NCBI GenBank assembly: GCA_012295275.1
Contig: CM022676.1
Coordinates: 5,616,187-5,644,718, forward strand
Source: Chrysomallon squamiferum
Lineage: Eukaryota > Mollusca > Gastropoda > Neomphalida > Peltospiridae
Reading direction: 5' to 3'
DNA: 28,532 bases
The position numbers and the translations under genes are program-made. Below are positions 10,842 to 20,600 of this stretch, piece by piece (the first letter of the stretch is position 1; every line of letters starts with the position of its first letter). The notes below the pieces were generated by a model that ran no database searches, had not been told where the DNA came from, and saw nothing but the letters and a program-made list of their open reading frames with translations.

Positions 10842-11630
10842 AGACTTTAGCCAACAGAAGATCTAAGATATACGTAACTATAATTAAAGAAAATAATTTT
10901 TTTAAAGAACATTTAATAATATTAATCAAAGAATAAATCCGTTAATATTACGTATAGATAGGTGACCCACGAACATACAAATAAAAACTAATAGCAATGA
11001 AACAAACAATGACAATACAAAATTCATCCGGGTGTAAGCTTCTATTTATACAAACAATAAGCAAAAAAGGTATGACAAAGGTAGTCACTGATTATTCGTT
11101 GTATATGTCACTGAGAACAGAAGAACGATGATAGACGTAACTGTAATTAAGGTAAATATTTCTTTTTTTTTGTTTTCTTGTTTGTTTGTTTTACCAGACA
11201 GAGAACAGTTAAGAAAAATATTAATTTAAGAACAAATCCGTTAATGTTAGGTGGACGGAGAGAAAGAGGTGACCCACAAACAGAGATAGCAGTTACTGTA
11301 AAGATCAATTTGTGATTTGTCTCAACCTGTTTTTATACGTAAATATGAATGCACTGTCTGTAGGTGTGTGTCTATGTAAACGTGTGTGTGTGTGTGTGTG
11401 TGTGTTTATTATATTATATATATATATATCTATATCTATATATATATATATATATATTTGTATATATTTGCATATGTAAGTATGCAAGTAATTTCTCTGT
11501 GTGAGTGTATCTGTGTATCTGTGGGTATTTGTGTGTGTTTGTGTATACCTATTTATGTACACGTATTTATGTATAGACATATATATGTATATATGTAGGT
11601 ATGTATGCATGTATGGATGTATATATATAT
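10842..11630 (+). repeat. Tandem spacer unit 3, truncated and fused to a gene end
   Basis: Third copy of the unit with the conserved upstream block at about 11147-11310. It then runs through TG (11383-11406) and TA/TATG tracts. At about 11630, inside a TATATATATG tract, it switches abruptly to the last codons of the gene family. This looks like a deletion or unequal exchange that removed the distal intron and almost all of a CDS. Confidence 0.75.
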
Positions 11631-11741
11631 GTAGTCATAGTGCATCGTGACCTAACAAAACAGCTTACTCGTGAAATGATGGACGAACTAAAACCATTCC
11701 TTTCTAGAAGTACCTCCTATCTTATATTTGTAAACTGTTAG
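11631..11741 (+). pseudogene. Last 36 codons of a family member, joined to upstream spacer
   Basis: Reading from 11631 gives VVIVHRDLTKQL, continuing exactly as the C-terminus of gene C and ending at TAG 11739-11741. It contains the conserved SRSTSYLIFVNC end. There is no start codon or upstream coding sequence. The 5' neighbour is microsatellite DNA of the promoter-proximal spacer. It is the relic of a gene whose body was deleted. Confidence 0.85.
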
Positions 11742-12166
11742 AGAGACAATACAAACCATGACGGAAAGTAATACTGCTTGCGTGTGTGCGTATGTCTGCG
11801 TGAAGCATTATTTGTGTATTTATTTATATGGTTGTGTTTTTATCTTGCCATACGCACTTTTACTATATAATTATGTTATTTCTTTTGTGTTTAATTTCTA
11901 GTTGATTTAAGTACTAATTTTTTTCTAATTACAGTTTTGATATTAATCTCGAGAGCTGTAAGTTGACAAATAAAACAGTTAATTTCAATAAGATTTACTT
12001 TATTATTTAGGACTGCAGGATAAAATAAATATCTGGCTGCGGTCCAATATGCCAATTCTGCTCTGTTTAGCCTCGCTCAGTCGAGTCATTCTTACCTTCA
12101 ACAGGAAAAAGCTGATATCTTAAGCCATTGGTCGTATTATGTATACTTTGTTAAATCAACATGCGT

Positions 12167-12200
<34 letters not shown>

Positions 12201-12483
12201 CTTTGTGTGTGTATGACTATGCAGTCTTTGTCTTCATATTTGAAAGTATCGAGTTACTTTAATTACGTAGCCCAGGTTATAGCATGATAAAATGCTTGAG
12301 GTTTTTCGAGATTCCCTATTCAGTTCATTAAGCACGCAGATCAAAGAAACAAGTAAAAATCTGCATGACTGCAACACCGGGAAATTCCTATTACTCGCAA
12401 AAAATAAAATAAATTGACATAATTTAGATAAAACACTGGAAATCTGTACTCACTTTGAAAATGTTTCAAAAACTTTGATTAAC
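11742..12483. other. 3' UTR remnant, polyA signal (11969-11974) and downstream spacer module
   Basis: Sequence after the relic matches the 3' UTRs of genes A and C, including AATAAA at 11969-11974. The downstream spacer module follows, with a TG tract (about 12163-12200) and the tatgcagtctt block near 12219. The region is non-coding and shows that the 3' half of this array unit is otherwise intact. Confidence 0.7.
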
Positions 12484-12713
12484 TGTCTCTCTCTGTCTCT
12501 CTGTCTCTCTATCTCTGTATCACTCTCTGTCTGTCTATCTCTGTCTCTCTGTCTTTCTGTCTCTCTATCTGTGACTCTCTCTCTGTCTCTCTATCTCTGT
12601 CTCTCTCTTTCTTTCTTCGACTCACACTTTCTCTGACTCCGTTTCTTTCTCTGTCTGTTTCTGTCGCTATCTGTGTATCTGTCTCTCGCTGTCGCTCTCT
12701 ATCTGAACCTCTC
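12484..12713. repeat. Interrupted CT tract
   Basis: CT-rich sequence with TGT and TAT interruptions. It ends precisely where coding homology begins (ctctcGGTTTTCC). The same boundary occurs at 16719/16720. The minus-strand Arg/Glu/Thr frame across it is a repeat artefact. Confidence 0.8.
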
Positions 12714-13165
12714 GGTTTTCCTGTCAAGTATCCCGCAGAACTAGTGAAAACAGAGATCCACTAGAACCCGAAAGTTCAGTGAAAACAGATAGAGATCCAC
12801 TAGAACCCGAAAGTTCAGTGAAAACAGATATAGATCCCATACAACCCGAAAGTTCAGTGAAAACAGATAGAGATAGAGATCCCATACAACCCGAAAGTTC
12901 AGTGAAAACAGATAGAGATCCCATACAACCCAAAAGTTCAGTGAAAACAGATAGAGATCCCATACAACCCAAAAGTTCAGGGAAAACAGTGATGAAGAAG
13001 AGATCAGTTTCGCCACATTCGAAAAGGACGATGTTTTGGGCAGGGCCGATTTTGCAATGGGAACAGATAATGCTGTTGCCGTTATTGGAATTGAAAGGAA
13101 AATTGTAGCCATAGTGCATCGTGACTTAACAAAACAGCTTACTCGTGAAATGATGGACGGACTAC
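12714..13165 (+). pseudogene. 5'-truncated gene end with six 39-bp coding repeats
   Basis: Homology to gene C begins at codon Gly625 (GFPVKYPAE) and runs toward the C-terminus. The single 13-residue linker motif has expanded to six copies at 12744-12979. One copy is shortened to 35 bp, which breaks frame, and one is lengthened to 45 bp. After the repeats a 4-nt loss relative to gene C shifts the frame (KTVMKKRSV instead of KTDSDEEEIS). Homology stops at about 13165, before the last 21 or so codons, where the sequence jumps into 3' UTR-type DNA matching 18123 onward. There is no start codon and no upstream CDS, so I regard it as a pseudogene fragment. Confidence 0.8.
12744..12979 (+). repeat. 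39-bp coding minisatellite, six units
   Basis: Units begin at 12744 (35 bp), 12779, 12818, 12857 (45 bp), 12902 and 12941. The translated consensus in the gene frame is DRDPIQPESSVKT or DRDPLEPESSVKT. It is the expanded form of the motif found once in gene C at about residues 637-650. Confidence 0.9.
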
Positions 13166-13332
13166 ATAATTAAGTGCTTCTTTATTGTTTAAATTCCAGT
13201 TGATTTAAGTATAATTTTAGAGAGAGAATACAAACCATGACGGAAAGTAATACTGCTTACGAGTAATATGTTATCTTGCAATCAGCACTTCTACTATATA
13301 ATTAACTTACTTCTTTTGTGTTTAATTTCTAG
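13166..13332. other. Partial 3' UTR up to the assembly gap
   Basis: This matches 18123-18293 (second 3' UTR of the other truncated copy), including gagagaatacaaaccatgac. It ends at the N run in the middle of tttaatttctag. It is non-coding. Confidence 0.7.
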
Positions 13333-13532
13333 NNNNNNNNNNNNNNNNNNNNNNNNNNNNNNNNNNNNNNNNNNNNNNNNNNNNNNNNNNNNNNNNNNNN
13401 NNNNNNNNNNNNNNNNNNNNNNNNNNNNNNNNNNNNNNNNNNNNNNNNNNNNNNNNNNNNNNNNNNNNNNNNNNNNNNNNNNNNNNNNNNNNNNNNNNNN
13501 NNNNNNNNNNNNNNNNNNNNNNNNNNNNNNNN
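13333..13532. other. Assembly gap of 200 Ns
   Basis: Exactly 200 Ns separate a 3' UTR from the middle of gene B. By comparison with gene C, at least about 530 nt of CDS (roughly the first 176 codons), about 245 nt of 5' UTR exon and the intron and spacer are missing. The true gap must therefore be larger than drawn, or there is a rearrangement inside it. The N length looks like a placeholder. Confidence 0.95.
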
Positions 13533-15238
13533 GATAAAGGATGAGCAGTTTTTCAAAAAGCTTATGAATGATCTAAAGTTAAAAGTTGATATCAGCAAAA
13601 TTGTTGTCTTACCCAATATATCCAGGGATTACCTAATGAAGCTGGAAGCGAGTAAAGGTGTTTTGAAAGAAAATAATATGTTCAACAGCTGCATTTGTTC
13701 TGACGAAATACCCTCAACAGAAGACACGGCAGAGATCCGAAAGCAAAAATTAAACAGTTTGAAAAAGTGGTGTGAAAAAAATATTCAGACGAAGAAGGGA
13801 TTTAAAGATGATGATGAATACAAGGAGGTGGTGAAGAGATACTGTGGCCTCATGTCTGTGGTGGAAATTCCAACGAGTAAAAAGAGAAAAAGAGAAGCGA
13901 GGAGGTAAAGTTGAGGCGCGATCTCTGGGAGAGAGCGTTTCTGAACAAGGTTACAGAATGATGAGAATAATACTGACGAAAAAACAGGCAGACATTTTGA
14001 ATAGTAAAAAAAAACGGATCGTGATTGAAGGCGATTACGGGACGGGCAAAACTATTCTTCTTATGCTAAAAGCAAGACAGATGCTTAAACAGGGCAAGAA
14101 AATATGTCTGGCCAGCAGCCCGGGAACCAGCATAGTTCATTACTTGTACCATGCTGTAACCGAAGGACTGGAAAACAAAACAGATCTGGTGAAAGTTTTT
14201 CAAGGAGAATCACTCAAGTCGATAATTAAATACATCAACAAGGAATCGGCTCATTTGTTTTACGACGAGTTCTTGATTTCTCAACAACGACGTCAGATGA
14301 AAATTATGGATAAAATAACATCTAAGAACAGCACAGTGTGGATAGTTAAAAGCAAATACGAAAATTCTGACTCAGAGGAAGAGTACTTCGTTGGCTTCGA
14401 GAAGATACAGTTTTGCAAACCACTCCGTTGTCCACTAAACATCCAGGACGTGATGAAGAATGGTGACACATCAAAGTTTCCCTTCGTTGACCATAAAAAG
14501 CAGAGAAGTGATAAACCGTTTTACCAGTGCGATAAATGTCTATCTGAGATCAGGGTTATATTTTCTCGTCTCGGACTGAAAGTCAATGGACACGATATCT
14601 CTCAACCTCAAGCTTCTGCCACGACATCATCGTCGACGCTTTCAGAACAACATCCAGAGAAGCCCAGCCGTTCAGAAGGTGCCAGTAAAGGTGATCAAGT
14701 CGCTGAAAAACACAGCGTTGACAACGTCAGAGAAGCTAGCACGCAGCAATCACCTACCTCAGCGGCTTCACAAAATATGCGAGAAACAACATCAACACCA
14801 GTCAAGACTGTCTCTCCTGAACCTCTTTCATGGTCAGATGTGCTAGTGGTCACACAAGAACCTCTTTCAAAGCAAGAGTTAGGTTTTCCTGTCAAATATC
14901 CTGCAGAACCCGAACCTTCACTGAAAAGACAAAGAGATACCGTAGAACCCGAACCTTCAGTCAAAACAGATAGAGATACCGTAGAACCCGAAAGTTCAGG
15001 GAAAACAGACAGTGATGAAGAAGAAATCAGTTTTGCCACATTCGAAAAGGATCATATGTTGGGCAGCGCCGATTTTGCAGTGGGAACAGATAATGCTGTT
15101 GCCGTTTTGGGAATTGAAAGGAAAATTGTAGTCATAGTGCATCGGGACTTAACAAAACAGCTTACTCGTGAAATGATGGACGAACTAAAACCATTCCTTT
15201 CTAGAAGTACCTCCTATCTTATATTTGTAAACTGTTAG
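13533..15238 (+). CDS. Gene B: NERD-like / SF1-helicase-like family member, 5' end in gap, one frameshift
   Basis: Coding sequence emerges from the gap at a codon equivalent to about residue 177 of gene C (IKDEQFF) and continues to the family TAG at 15236-15238. One lesion is visible: a run of five A at 13879-13883 where C and D have four, shifting the frame inside the basic segment TSKREKEKR. From there the P-loop domain is intact, with LTKKQADIL (Q-like motif), GDYGTGKT (Walker A), HLFYDEF (Walker-B-like), LRCPLNI (motif-IV-like), the CDKC pair and the full C-terminus. The linker carries two copies of the 13-residue repeat. A single homopolymer indel beside an assembly gap may be a sequencing error, so B could be functional; otherwise it is a recent pseudogene. 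The nuclease-like domain cannot be judged because it lies in the gap. Confidence 0.8.
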
Positions 15239-15589
15239 AGAGACAATACAAACCATGACGTAAACTAATACTGCGTTCCTTTGTGTGTATTTATCTTGCA
15301 ATGAGCTCTTCTACTATATAATTAAGTTATTTCTTCTGTGTTTAATTTCTAATTGATTTAAGTACTAATTTTTTTCATATACGTTTTTTATATTAATCTC
15401 GAGAGCTGTAAGTTGACTAATAAAACAGTTAATTTCGTTTAGGTTTTATTTTTATTATTATTTAGGATTGGAGGATGAAATAAATATCTGGGTGCTGTCT
15501 TATGATATCCGTTTTGTCCTCCTCAGGTGAAATAGGCCGATGTTGCCTTCAACAGGTTAAAGCTGATGTCTTAAGGCAATGATCCTATA
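15239..15589 (+). promoter_or_regulatory. 3' UTR and polyadenylation signal of gene B
   Basis: AATAAA at 15419-15424 occurs in the family context (gttgactaataaaacag). The UTR is shorter than in A and C. The spacer that follows diverges from the others after about 15470. Confidence 0.6.
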
Positions 15590-16012
15590 TGTATATATAT
15601 ATCCATAGATACATACATACATACATACATATATATATATATTTACAGCCAGCCTTTCTTCTGACAAAAGATTATGTATGTTTGCCTAGGTTTTTACTTG
15701 CCATGTTAGTAGGTATATAATAGACTTTTCTATTTCTTTGGTTTTTTCAAAAGGGCTCGAAACTGACTTCATTATTTTGTTATTCAGTAAATTTGAGAAC
15801 GCGCTCTCCGTAATGCTGTGTCTATGTACGACCAGAATTACATTCCTACATGTCGATTGAAGCATGTCCAGTGATTTCCGATCCGATGATTTATGACAGG
15901 AGTCTCGGGTTTCTTCTTGTAATTTTTGTATATACGATTACAAGGTACTTTTTATCTTGCCAGCGAGCTCGAAAATGATCGGTCTAAAGGAATGTAGAGT
16001 CAAAATTATTGT
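15590..16012. other. Spacer segment unique within the window (possible insertion)
   Basis: About 400 bp here has no counterpart in the other spacers. It interrupts the shared text between gatcctatat and gttaaatcag. It begins with TA/TACA microsatellites and then holds complex, non-repetitive sequence (for example cagcctttcttctgacaaaa and gagcgcgttctcaaatt on the reverse strand). No long open frame, inverted termini or poly-A tail were recognised. It may be a fragment of a dispersed repeat inserted in a TA tract. Confidence 0.4.
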
Positions 16013-16344
16013 TAAATCAGAATGAGTGTGTGTCTGTGTGTGTGTGTGTGTGAGTGTGTGTGTGTGACTATGCAGTCTTCGTCTTCATATTTCAAAGTTT
16101 TGAGTTACTGTAATTACGTAGCCCAGGTTATGGCATAAACAAATTTTTCAGGTGTTTTAAGATTCCCTATTTACTTCATTAACCACACAATTCAAACAAA
16201 CAAGGACAAAGCTGCATAACTGGAAATTCCTGGTTTCTTTGAAACCTCTGTTTCGGAAAATTCCTATTACTCACAAAAAATTCAGATCAATTAGATAAAA
16301 CACTGGAAATCTGTACTCACTTTGAAATGTTTCAAAAACTTTGA
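16013..16344. other. Downstream spacer module after gene B
   Basis: This copy of the shared module has a TG tract (about 16025-16065), the tatgcagtcttcg block near 16070 and the ctttgaaatgtttc tail before the CT tract. It is non-coding. Confidence 0.65.
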
Positions 16345-16719
16345 TTAACTCTCTCTCTCTCTGTCTCTCTGTCTCTCTATCTCTGTCTCAATATCTGTCT
16401 CTCAATCTCTGTCTCTCTCTGTCTGTCTCTTTATCTCTGTCTCTGTCACTGTCTCTCTATCTCACTATCTCTGTCTCTCTCTCTGTCTCTCAATCTCTGT
16501 CTCTATCTTTTTCTCTCTATCTCAGTCTGTCTCTCTATCTCTGTCTCTCTATCTCTCTGACTCTCTCTCTGTCTCTCTATCTCGGTCTCTCTATCTCTGA
16601 CTCTCTCTTTCTCCGGCTCACACTTTCTCTGACTCTGTTTCTTTCTCTGTCTGTCTCTGTCTCTATCTGTGTATCTGTCTCTATCTGTGTCTCTCGCATT
16701 TGCTCTCTATCTACCTCTC
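16345..16719. repeat. Interrupted CT tract
   Basis: CT-rich sequence with TGT, TAT and CAAT interruptions, running into coding homology at 16720. The Ser/Leu frame that reads through it into the next feature is low-complexity and has no family counterpart, so it is not a credible N-terminus. Confidence 0.8.
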
Positions 16720-17934
16720 GGTTTTCCTGTCAAGTATCCAGCAGAACTAGTGAAAACAGATAGAGATCCACTAGAACCCGAAAGGTCAGTGAAACCAGAT
16801 AGAGATCCCATACAACCCGAAAGTTCAGTGAAAACAGATAGAGATCCCATACAACCCGAAAGTTCAGTGAAAACAGATAGAGATCCTATACAACTCGAAA
16901 GTTCAGTGAAACCAGATACAGATCCCATACAACCCGAAAGTTCAGTGAAAACAGATACAGATCCCGTAGAACTCGAAAGTTCAGTGAAAACAGATACAGA
17001 TCCCATACAACCCGAAAGTTCAGTGAAAACAGATAGAGATCCGATACACCCCGAAAGCTCAGTGAAAACAGATAGAGATCCCATACAACCCGAAAGTTCA
17101 GTGAAAACAGATCGAGATCCCATAAAACCCGAAAGTTCTGTGAAAACAGATAGAGATCCCATACAACCCTAAAGTTCAGTGAAAACAGATCGAGATCACA
17201 TACAACCCCAAAGTTCAGTAAAAACAGATAGAGATCCTGTAGAACTCGAAATTTCAGTGAAAACATATAGGAATCCCATACAACCCGAAAGTTCAGTGAA
17301 AACAGATAGAGATGCCATACAACTCGAGAAATCAGTGAAAACAGATCGAGATCCCATACAACTCCAAAGTTCAGTGAAAACAGATGGAGATCCCGTACAA
17401 CCAGAAAGTTCAGGGAAAACAGATCCAGATCTCATACAAACCGAAAGTTCAGTGAAAACAGATCGAGATACCATACAACTCCAAAGTTCATTGAAAACAG
17501 ATACAGATCCCATACAACCAGAAAGTTCAGTGAAAACAGATACAGATCCCATACTACCCGAAAGTTCAGGGAAAACAGATCCAGATCCCATACAACCCGA
17601 AAGTTGAGTGAAAACAGATAGAGATGCCATACAACCCGAAGAATCAGTGAAAAGAGAACGTGAAAACAGATAGAGATGCCATACAGCCTGTTCAGTGAAA
17701 ACAGTTATGAAGAAGAGATCAGTTTCGCCACATTCGAAAAGGACGATGTTTTGGGCAGCGCTGATTTTGGAATGGGAACAGATAATGCTGTTGCCGTTAT
17801 GGGAATTGAAAGGAAAATTGTAGTCATAGTGCATCGTGACTTAACAAAATAGCTTACTCGTGAAATGATGGACGAACTAAAACCAACCCTTTCTAGAAGT
17901 ACCTCCTATCTTATATTTGTAAACTGTTACAGAA
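16720..17934 (+). pseudogene. 5'-truncated gene end with about 23 coding repeats
   Basis: Homology begins at the same codon (Gly625 of gene C, GFPVKYPAE) and the same CT junction as 12714. It then enters a 39-bp minisatellite (16750-17646) and exits through degenerate units into the family C-terminus (about 17697-17934). The repeat frame is stopped by TAA in unit 11 and TGA in unit 22. The 4-nt frameshift before KKRS is shared with the 12714 fragment. TKQL is mutated to TK-stop-L, and the normal stop TAG is TAC. No start codon or nuclease/NTPase domain is present. It is a non-functional derivative, although a transcript could still be made. Confidence 0.85.
16750..17646 (+). repeat. 39-bp coding minisatellite, 23 full units
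   Basis: Twenty-three consecutive 39-bp units start with GTGAAAAC or variants (GGGAAAAC in units 18 and 22, TTGAAAAC in unit 20, GTAAAAAC in unit 13). The gene-frame consensus is DRDPIQPESSVKT. Two or three degenerate partial units follow to about 17696. Variants such as GATACAGAT and GAACTCGAA recur at intervals, hinting at multi-unit duplications. The array is open for long stretches on the minus strand as well, which is a property of the repeat and not evidence for an antisense gene. Confidence 0.95.
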
Positions 17935-18425
17935 TAGAAACCATGAGACAAAGTAATACTGCGTGCGTGTGTGCTTATTTCTGCGTGAAGCTTTATTTGT
18001 GAGAAAAATTCAGTATATATGCCAGTATTTATGTGTGTCTGTATGTATGTATGTATAAATGTATATATTTATGTATGTATTTATATGTTTGTGTGTTTAT
18101 GTTGCAATATGCACTTCTACTTCATAATTAAGTTACTTCTTTACTGTTTAAATTCCAGTTGATTTAAGTATAATTTTAGAGAGAGAATACAAACCATGAC
18201 GGAAAGTAATACTGCTTACGAGTAATATGTCATCTGTCAATCAGCACTTCTACTATATAATTAAGTTACTTCTTTTGTGTTTAATTTCTAGTTGATTTAA
18301 GTACTAATTTTCTTCATGTATAATTTTAGTGTTAATGTCGAGAGCTGTAAGTTGACAAATAAAATATTTAATTTCAATAACTTTTTTATTATTATTATTT
18401 AGGATTGCAGGATAAAATAAATATT
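17935..18425. other. Two partly duplicated 3' UTRs with polyA signal (18358-18363)
   Basis: The gene end is followed by a 3' UTR copy (to about 18130) and then by a second start of the same UTR (gagagaatacaaaccatgac near 18179), which runs on to AATAAA at 18358-18363. The 12714 fragment retains only the second. A TATG-rich insert lies at about 18018-18085. Confidence 0.6.
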
Positions 18426-19065
<640 letters not shown>

Positions 19066-19217
19066 ATATTTTATTCATTTCTGTATCTTTTTATATCCAC
19101 ATCCTTCAAATTCAAAACATGTTGTAGTTATCCATCTTTATCTGTTATTCTTGTTTTTTTAGTTTAAATCTGGAACCAGCACACAGAAACGCAAACATAT
19201 ACACGTACAATAATAGA

Positions 19218-19262
<45 letters not shown>

Positions 19263-19674
19263 TATAAACACATAATAGTAACAAAGGTATAATACTAGTA
19301 CTAGCACTACTAGTAGCAGATGTTGTAGTAGTAGTAGTTGTAGTAGTGTCCTTGTTTCTATTTTCAGAATCTGTAAGAATTAGAGGTCAAAGGTAGAATT
19401 TAGCCAAAAGAAGACCTAACTATAATTAAACAACATGTAAGAAGACTATTAATAAAAGAACAGATCAGTTAATACTACGTATAGATAGGTGACACACAAA
19501 CATAGAGATAAAAACTAATAGCAATGACAGAAACAATGACACAACAAAATTCATCCGGGTGTAAGCTTCTATTTATACAAACAATAAGCATAAAGGTATG
19601 ACAAAGGTAGTACATTGATTATTCGTTGTATTTGTCACTGACAAAAGGAGACCGATGACATACGTAACTGTAAT
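19066..19674. repeat. Spacer with TAA tract before gene C
   Basis: Conserved post-CT segment, TAA tract (about 19218-19262) and TAG-rich stretch (about 19325-19345). A shared non-coding segment with gataggtgac and tcatccgggtgtaagcttct follows (also near 9600-9690 and 10960-11045). No gene is visible. Confidence 0.65.
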
Positions 19675-19840
19675 TAAGGTAAATATTTCTTTGTTTTTGT
19701 TTTCTAGTTTGTTTGTTTTATCAGACAGAGAACAGTTAATAATAATGTTAATTTAAGAACAAATCCGTTAATGTTAGGGGGACGGAGAGAAAGAGGTGAC
19801 CCACAAACAGAGATAGTTGTTACTGAAAAGATCAATTTGT
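19675..19840 (+). promoter_or_regulatory. Conserved upstream block, copy 5 (before gene C)
   Basis: This copy lies about 0.8 kb upstream of the gene C start codon, at the position expected of a promoter or first exon. It has the family core with aaatccgttaatgtt and agagaaagaggtgacc. A possible donor-like string, tacgtaaatatg, follows at about 19862-19873, but I cannot confirm splicing. Confidence 0.45.
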
Positions 19841-19908
19841 AATTTGACTCAACCTGGTTTTGTACGTAAATATGAATGCATTGTCTGTAGGTGTATGTCT
19901 ATGTAAAC

Positions 19909-19953
<45 letters not shown>

Positions 19954-20362
19954 TTGCTTGAACATTTGTTTGTGTAAATATATATTTATTGTCCATATGT
20001 GTGTTTACATATCTGGATATATATGCTAGAGTGTTTGTATGTATGTATATATAAGTATTTAAGTAATTATTATGATCCAGTGTATGTTTATATGTATGTG
20101 TATATGTATATGTATGTGTGTTTACATAAATATATAGATCTTATATGTATTTGTGTGTACGTATATGTGTTTGTATGGACCCACGTACATATTTAGATAC
20201 TCATACAGATATACAAACAGTATGCACACAGTAGCAGCAATAGTTATAATAATAGTAACAGCAGTATTATTGTTGTTCTTGTTGTTGTTGCTGTTATTAT
20301 TATTATATTTATTAGATTTTCACTGCAATATTTTAATAAATATTTTTTATTTTACAGTATAA
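19841..20362 (+). repeat. TG, TATG and TTG/TTA microsatellites in the presumed 5' UTR intron of gene C
   Basis: A TG tract (about 19911-19950), TATG/TATA stretches (about 20030-20130) and TTG/TTA repeats (about 20266-20310) lead to a second candidate acceptor (TTTTACAG ending 20357) and the main one at 20378. There is no coding sequence. Confidence 0.65.
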
Positions 20363-20378
20363 AAACACTCTTTTTTAG
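20363..20378 (+). promoter_or_regulatory. Predicted 3' splice acceptor upstream of gene C
   Basis: The pyrimidine-rich ctcttttttag ends in AG at 20377-20378, 222 nt before the ATG, aligned with the acceptors of genes A and D. An alternative acceptor ends at 20357. Confidence 0.45.
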
Positions 20379-20600
20379 TGTATCACCAATGAAATAAGAT
20401 ATTAAAACAACGCGAAGAAATTTAGAAACAATTTTAACAACACTTTGAAATTCGTAATTCACAATACAATTAGATAAAGGAAAAACAAATTCAACAATGG
20501 AAACAAATTCGAGGAGAAAGTACGTAAAAAAATAATAATAATAAAAAAAAAGTATCCAAAATTCAATTTCAACCGATGTCAAAATTAAATTATCCAAAAT

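Noticed and set aside
16341-16763. Ser/Leu-rich frame running from the CT tract into the gene end, as a signal peptide or new N-terminus
   Set aside because: The CT-derived residues are low-complexity, the equivalent tract at 12484-12713 does not read through in frame, and no splice or start evidence supports it.
16750-17646. Regular 39-bp repeat as a possible CRISPR array
   Set aside because: Units are head-to-tail without spacers, are translatable as a protein motif found in the intact gene, and the context is eukaryotic.
17196-17834. Long minus-strand open frame (212 codons) through the 39-bp repeat, and similar ones at 16707-17162 and 12724-13119
   Set aside because: They are the reverse reading of the coding minisatellite. 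Because the unit length is a multiple of three, any stop-free frame stays open. There is no family similarity or independent start context.
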